The translations under genes and the position numbers were made by a program. The notes under the pieces were generated by a model, which ran no database searches, was not told the DNA's origin, and saw only the letters and a program-made list of their open reading frames with translations. From Candidatus Coatesiibacteriota bacterium (GTDB taxonomy: Bacteria; RBG-13-66-14): a DNA stretch of 6,482 nucleotides. Shown here piece after piece: positions 5,221 to 6,482 of this stretch. Within the stretch, counting starts at the first letter, position 1; each line of letters begins with the position of its first letter. The stretch is from contig WJMB01000214.1 in NCBI GenBank assembly GCA_014728185.1, positions 1 to 6,482 of the forward strand. Direction: 5' to 3'.

Positions 5221-6482
5221 AGAAGGGATCCTCGACCGCGCCGCCGTCGTCGGCGCCGACTCCGGCCGGTCGGGGCTGGAAGCTGGGGTCCAGGTTCTCG
5301 AAGCGCAGGTACTTGTTGCGGAACACCAGATAGACGTTGCCCACCGGACCGTTGCGCTGCTTGGCGACGATCACCTGGCTGACCCCCTTCATCTGGGCCA
5401 GTTGGTTGCCGAAGCCCACGGGGCCTTCGGCCTCCTCGCCGGCGGCGAGGTGGTCCTCCTTGCCGACCTTGTAGTAGTCGTCGCGGTGCAGGAAGAGGAC
5501 AACGTCGGCGTCCTGCTCGATGGCGCCGGATTCGCGCAGGTCGGAGAGCTGGGGAATCTTGCTCTTGACCGTGCGCGAGGTGACGCCGCGGTTGAGCTGG
5601 GCCATCGCCAATACGGGCACCTTGAGCTCCATGGCCAACTGCTTGAGCGAGCGGGAGATCTCGGCCACCTCGACCTGGCGGCTCTCCGGCTTGCGGTGGG
5701 GCGCGGTCATCAACTGGAGGTAGTCGACGACGATCAACTGGACGTCGCGCTGCATCACCAGGCGCCGAGCCTTGGCGCGCAGCTCCATCACGGTCAGCGC
5801 AGCCGTGTCGTCGATGTAGAAGGGGGCGTTGGCCAGACGGGCCGCCACCCGAACGAAGCTCTCCATATTGTGCTCGCCGATGTGACCCGAGCGCACCTGG
5901 TGGGAATCCACCCGGGCCTCGGCGCAGAGCATGCGCCGGACAAGCTCCTCGGCGCTCATCTCCAGACTGAAGAAGGCCACGCCGAGTTCCTGTTCCAGGG
6001 CGGCCCGCTGGGCGATATTGAGCCCCAGGGCCGTCTTGCCCATGCCCGGACGGCTGGCCAGGATGATCAGGTTGGCCCGGTGCAATCCGGTGAGCAGCTC
6101 GTCGAGCTCGAAGTAGCCGGTGGGGATGGCGTCCTTTACGGCGCGTTTCTCGTGGATGGCCCGGATGTCCTCCAGGGCGTCGCCGATTAGGTCCCGCAGG
6201 GAGTGCACATCCTGGCTGACTCGGCCCTGGGCGATCTGGAAGAAGCGATCCTCGGCATCCTCGACGATCTCCCGGGGCTTGTCCTTGTGCTCAACGGCGC
6301 GGCTGATGATCTGTCGGGCCTGGTTGATCACGTTGCGCAGGGTCGAGGCGTCCTTGACCAGCTCCAGGCTGGAGTCGAAGCCCGCCGTGGTGACCACGTC
6401 GTCGTAGAGCTTGAGGACGTACTCGTAGTCGGCGTCGGAAAGGCCCTCGGCCGAGCGCTGCATCGCGTCGGTGATCGAGAAC
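5219..6482 (-). CDS. dnaB: Replicative DNA helicase DnaB (5' end outside the window)
   Basis: DnaB is the hexameric ring helicase that unwinds DNA at the replication fork and binds primase. The frame is open to the right edge, so the N-terminal domain is mostly missing; about 420 residues are visible. Counting from the internal Met at 6463, the end of the N-terminal domain and linker helix run to about 110, followed by the RecA-like motor. Motifs: Walker A ASRPGMGKT (136-144), SLEM with E168, Walker B LIVVDYLQL (243-251), the EVAEISRSLKQLA helix (265-277), AQLNR (288-292), SDLRESGAIEQDAD (307-320), and KQRNGP (368-373) carrying the arginine finger region. The Met at 6463 is not the true start because family alignment and six upstream codons continue into it. 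Between RDDYY (327-331) and the VIVAKQRNGP strand there are 28 residues where E. coli has about 7, an unusual insertion. The tail is acidic (GADDGGAVEDPF). alr follows 11 nt after the stop. Confidence 0.97.
   Translation of the reverse strand, partial: FSITDAMQRSAEGLSDADYEYVLKLYDDVVTTAGFDSSLELVKDASTLRNVINQARQIISRAVEHKDKPREIVEDAEDRFFQIAQGRVSQDVHSLRDLIGDALEDIRAIHEKRAVKDAIPTGYFELDELLTGLHRANLIILASRPGMGKTALGLNIAQRAALEQELGVAFFSLEMSAEELVRRMLCAEARVDSHQVRSGHIGEHNMESFVRVAARLANAPFYIDDTAALTVMELRAKARRLVMQRDVQLIVVDYLQLMTAPHRKPESRQVEVAEISRSLKQLAMELKVPVLAMAQLNRGVTSRTVKSKIPQLSDLRESGAIEQDADVVLFLHRDDYYKVGKEDHLAAGEEAEGPVGFGNQLAQMKGVSQVIVAKQRNGPVGNVYLVFRNKYLRFENLDPSFQPRPAGVGADDGGAVEDPF

Noticed and set aside
3996..5222. 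408-codon plus-strand open frame antisense to alr
   Set aside because: It is a low-complexity Gly/Ala/Asp/His-rich shadow of alr, which carries all catalytic residues. No ribosome site precedes it.
5402..6190. 262-codon plus-strand open frame antisense to dnaB
   Set aside because: It lies wholly inside dnaB and has the repetitive composition of an antisense shadow.

Overview
The window looks like chromosomal DNA from a high-GC, diderm (Gram-negative-type) bacterium. Codons in the five main genes are strongly G/C-ending. The window carries three core parts of an Mla-type (MCE) phospholipid transporter, which acts between inner and outer membrane, next to the housekeeping genes dnaB and alr. 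The phylum cannot be named from this sequence alone. All confidently called genes lie on the minus strand, so the biological order runs from high to low coordinates.

Layout in transcription order: (1) dnaB, the replicative helicase, with its 5' end outside the window (5219-6482). (2) alr, alanine racemase (4062-5207); its ribosome site overlaps the dnaB stop. (3) mlaE, the transporter permease (3257-4060), starting 1 nt after the alr stop. These three are packed like an operon. (4) A spacer of about 820 bp (2435-3256), part of it near 45% GC, with no convincing gene; it holds several inverted repeats and weak promoter-like motifs. (5) mlaF, the transporter ATPase (1637-2434). (6) A 275-bp spacer with an extended -10 promoter candidate (1362-1636). 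(7) mlaD, the membrane-anchored MCE substrate-binding subunit (423-1361), followed by a convincing intrinsic terminator (371-401). (8) A GC-rich palindrome (279-325), then a good minus-strand promoter (162-190). This promoter serves a gene that runs off the left edge and whose visible N-terminus looks like a signal peptide without a normal start codon (1-99).

Functionally, MlaE is the membrane permease, MlaF the ATPase that drives it, and MlaD the periplasmic MCE subunit that handles lipid. Alr supplies D-alanine for peptidoglycan, and DnaB unwinds the replication fork. The dnaB-alr pairing is familiar from other bacteria; the fusion of that pair to an mla cluster, and the long gaps inside the mla cluster, are the locally notable points. 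No mobile element, CRISPR array, tRNA, rRNA or clearly new system is visible. The most interesting items are the start-codon and frame conflict at the left edge, the AT-richer spacer splitting mlaE from mlaF, and an insertion of about 20 residues near the C-terminus of DnaB.
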